In this document: piece by piece, positions 34,388-35,102 of the stretch
Numbering within the stretch: the stretch's first letter is position 1
How the letters are laid out: each line of letters starts with the position of its first letter
DNA from: JAKPQE01 sp041397845
Lineage (GTDB): Bacteria; Pseudomonadota; Alphaproteobacteria; Rhizobiales; JAKPQE01
Assembly: GCA_041397845.1 (NCBI GenBank)
Contig: JAWKVW010000033.1
Location: 1-35,102, forward strand
Direction: 5' to 3'
DNA length: 35,102 nucleotides
Made by a program: the position numbers and the translations under genes
The notes under the pieces: model-generated
Told to the model about the DNA's origin: nothing
Seen by the model: the letters and a program-made list of their open reading frames with translations, nothing else
Databases searched by the model: none

Positions 34388-34704
34388 ACGAACGCAACTC
34401 CTACGCAAAACCCGACACTGGAGACCCCGCAGGGCTCCGACGCAGTCGTCTTTCCATGAACCCGACCCGCAGCCGGAAACCCCGTTCCGAAGGCGGTACG
34501 CTCGGGCGGCAGACGCCCCCAACACCTATGGTTTTCGCTGATTAACCTTGCGAAGCCGTTAATGGCGAAATTCGTTTTGCAAATGTCGTGGTGATGGCCG
34601 TTCGAAGGCGATTTGCGCTCTCGGTATTCTTTGCCGGTTGCGTTTTCGCTCCGGATGCCCATATCGATGCTTCCGGACAATCGATGCGTGTATAAGGGGC
34701 AATC
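34388..34704. promoter_or_regulatory. Divergent intergenic region between SleB and SRPBCC genes
   Basis: This 317-base stretch lies between two genes read outward and must contain both promoters. A perfect 6-base inverted repeat, ATTAAC (34541-34546) with GTTAAT (34558-34563), sits in the most AT-rich part. Its spacing does not match the CtrA consensus (TTAA-N7-TTAAC). A TATAAG at 34691 just before the SRPBCC ribosome-binding site is too close to the start for a usual promoter. No small gene is evident. Confidence 0.4.
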
Positions 34705-35102
34705 GTGCAGGAAATCGAGTCAAGGATCGTCATCAAGGCTTCGCCCGCCGCCGTCTGGCGCGAGCTCGTCGATTTTCACAGGCACAGCGAATGGAACCCC
34801 TTCATCCGCGAGGCCTCCGGCGAGGCAAGGGAAGGGGCGATCCTGACGATCCGTGTTGCCCCGCCCGGCGCCGGCGCCATGACCTTCCGGCCGCGCGTCC
34901 TTGTCGCCTCTCCCGAGCGCGAGCTGCGCTGGCGCGGCAAGCTCGTCCTGCCCGGCCTCTTCGACGGCGAGCACTATTTCCGGATCCTGCCGCGCGACGA
35001 CAACTCGGTCGAATTCGTCCAGGGCGAGCGGTTCACCGGTCTGCTTGTGCCGCTGTTCGGCTCGGGCCTGCAAAAGACGCGGCTCGGCTTCGGCCTGATG
35101 AA
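34705..35102 (+). CDS. SRPBCC domain-containing protein (3' end outside window)
   Basis: Reading begins at a GTG at 34705 with AAGGGG five bases upstream and remains open to the window edge (132 codons). The sequence follows the START/SRPBCC small-ligand-binding fold. The first strand EIESRIVIKASPAAVWRELVD leads into the helix and HSEWNPFI loop. Later come LRWRGKLVLPGLFDGEHYF and FVQGERFTGLLVPLFG. These proteins form a hydrophobic pocket; the ligand is unknown. The family is usually 140-150 residues, so only a short C-terminal part is missing. Confidence 0.85.
   Translation, partial: MQEIESRIVIKASPAAVWRELVDFHRHSEWNPFIREASGEAREGAILTIRVAPPGAGAMTFRPRVLVASPERELRWRGKLVLPGLFDGEHYFRILPRDDNSVEFVQGERFTGLLVPLFGSGLQKTRLGFGLM

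Noticed and set aside
34541..34563. CtrA-type cell-cycle regulator site
   Set aside because: The ATTAAC/GTTAAT arms have 11 bases between them and do not fit TTAA-N7-TTAAC.
1..35102. Mobile elements, prophage, CRISPR or toxin-antitoxin systems
   Set aside because: No transposase, integrase, direct-repeat array or paired toxin-antitoxin genes are visible on either strand.

Overview
The window is about 35 kb of very GC-rich chromosomal DNA. Gene content, gene order and protein sequences point to an alphaproteobacterium of the Hyphomicrobiales (Rhizobiales). The evidence is the lipid A/Kdo cluster with DUF374 and DUF4170 neighbours, the thrC-M16 peptidase-GNAT order, DUF6101 beside ubiA, and a nadABC locus with a NadQ-type regulator. 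The genus cannot be named from the sequence alone. No rRNA, tRNA, CRISPR array, prophage or insertion sequence was seen. Almost everything is core or conserved chromosomal content.

Layout. Positions 1-146 hold the end of a probable chemotaxis receptor, followed by a conserved rhizobial protein of unknown function (319-924) with a possible leader peptide in front of it. Minus-strand genes then run from 965 to 9644: a PuuA-like glutamine-synthetase-family ligase with a class III aminotransferase; the envelope cluster lpxK, waaA and a DUF374 acyltransferase; and DUF4170, a CysQ-like phosphatase and a PmbA-like protein. A DUF6101 gene (+) faces ubiA (-). A plus-strand run follows: thrC, an M16 peptidase, a GNAT acetyltransferase, a large seven-helix PAS-GGDEF-EAL protein and a class I glutamine amidotransferase. 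Next come an AcuI/YhdH-type reductase and an MFS transporter on the minus strand.

The centre of interest is 21.3-28.4 kb. It holds nadA, nadB and nadC (de novo NAD synthesis from aspartate), preceded by palindromic operators, then asnB. Facing them is a Nudix/winged-helix protein that resembles the alphaproteobacterial NAD repressor NadQ, translationally coupled to a tyrosine-phosphatase-like gene. The regulator, its likely operators and its likely target operon are therefore all in this window. Upstream of that pair on the minus strand are an HD-domain hydrolase and ygfZ. The window ends with a Nudix hydrolase, a hypothetical protein, an SRAP/YedK DNA-crosslink protein, a GNAT acetyltransferase, a SleB-type cell-wall hydrolase and the start of an SRPBCC protein.

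Sequence quality matters. Between about 24.5 and 27.9 kb nearly every gene (nadC, asnB, nadQ) is broken by many 1-2 base insertions or deletions, mostly in short homopolymers, while the encoded amino acids stay well conserved once the frame is restored. Single frame changes also break ubiA (about 10.93 kb), the acuI-like gene (about 19.68 kb), the HD gene (about 29.54 kb) and ygfZ (about 30.07 kb). I read this as consensus or assembly error rather than gene decay, because the genes affected include a central step of NAD synthesis and ubiquinone synthesis.
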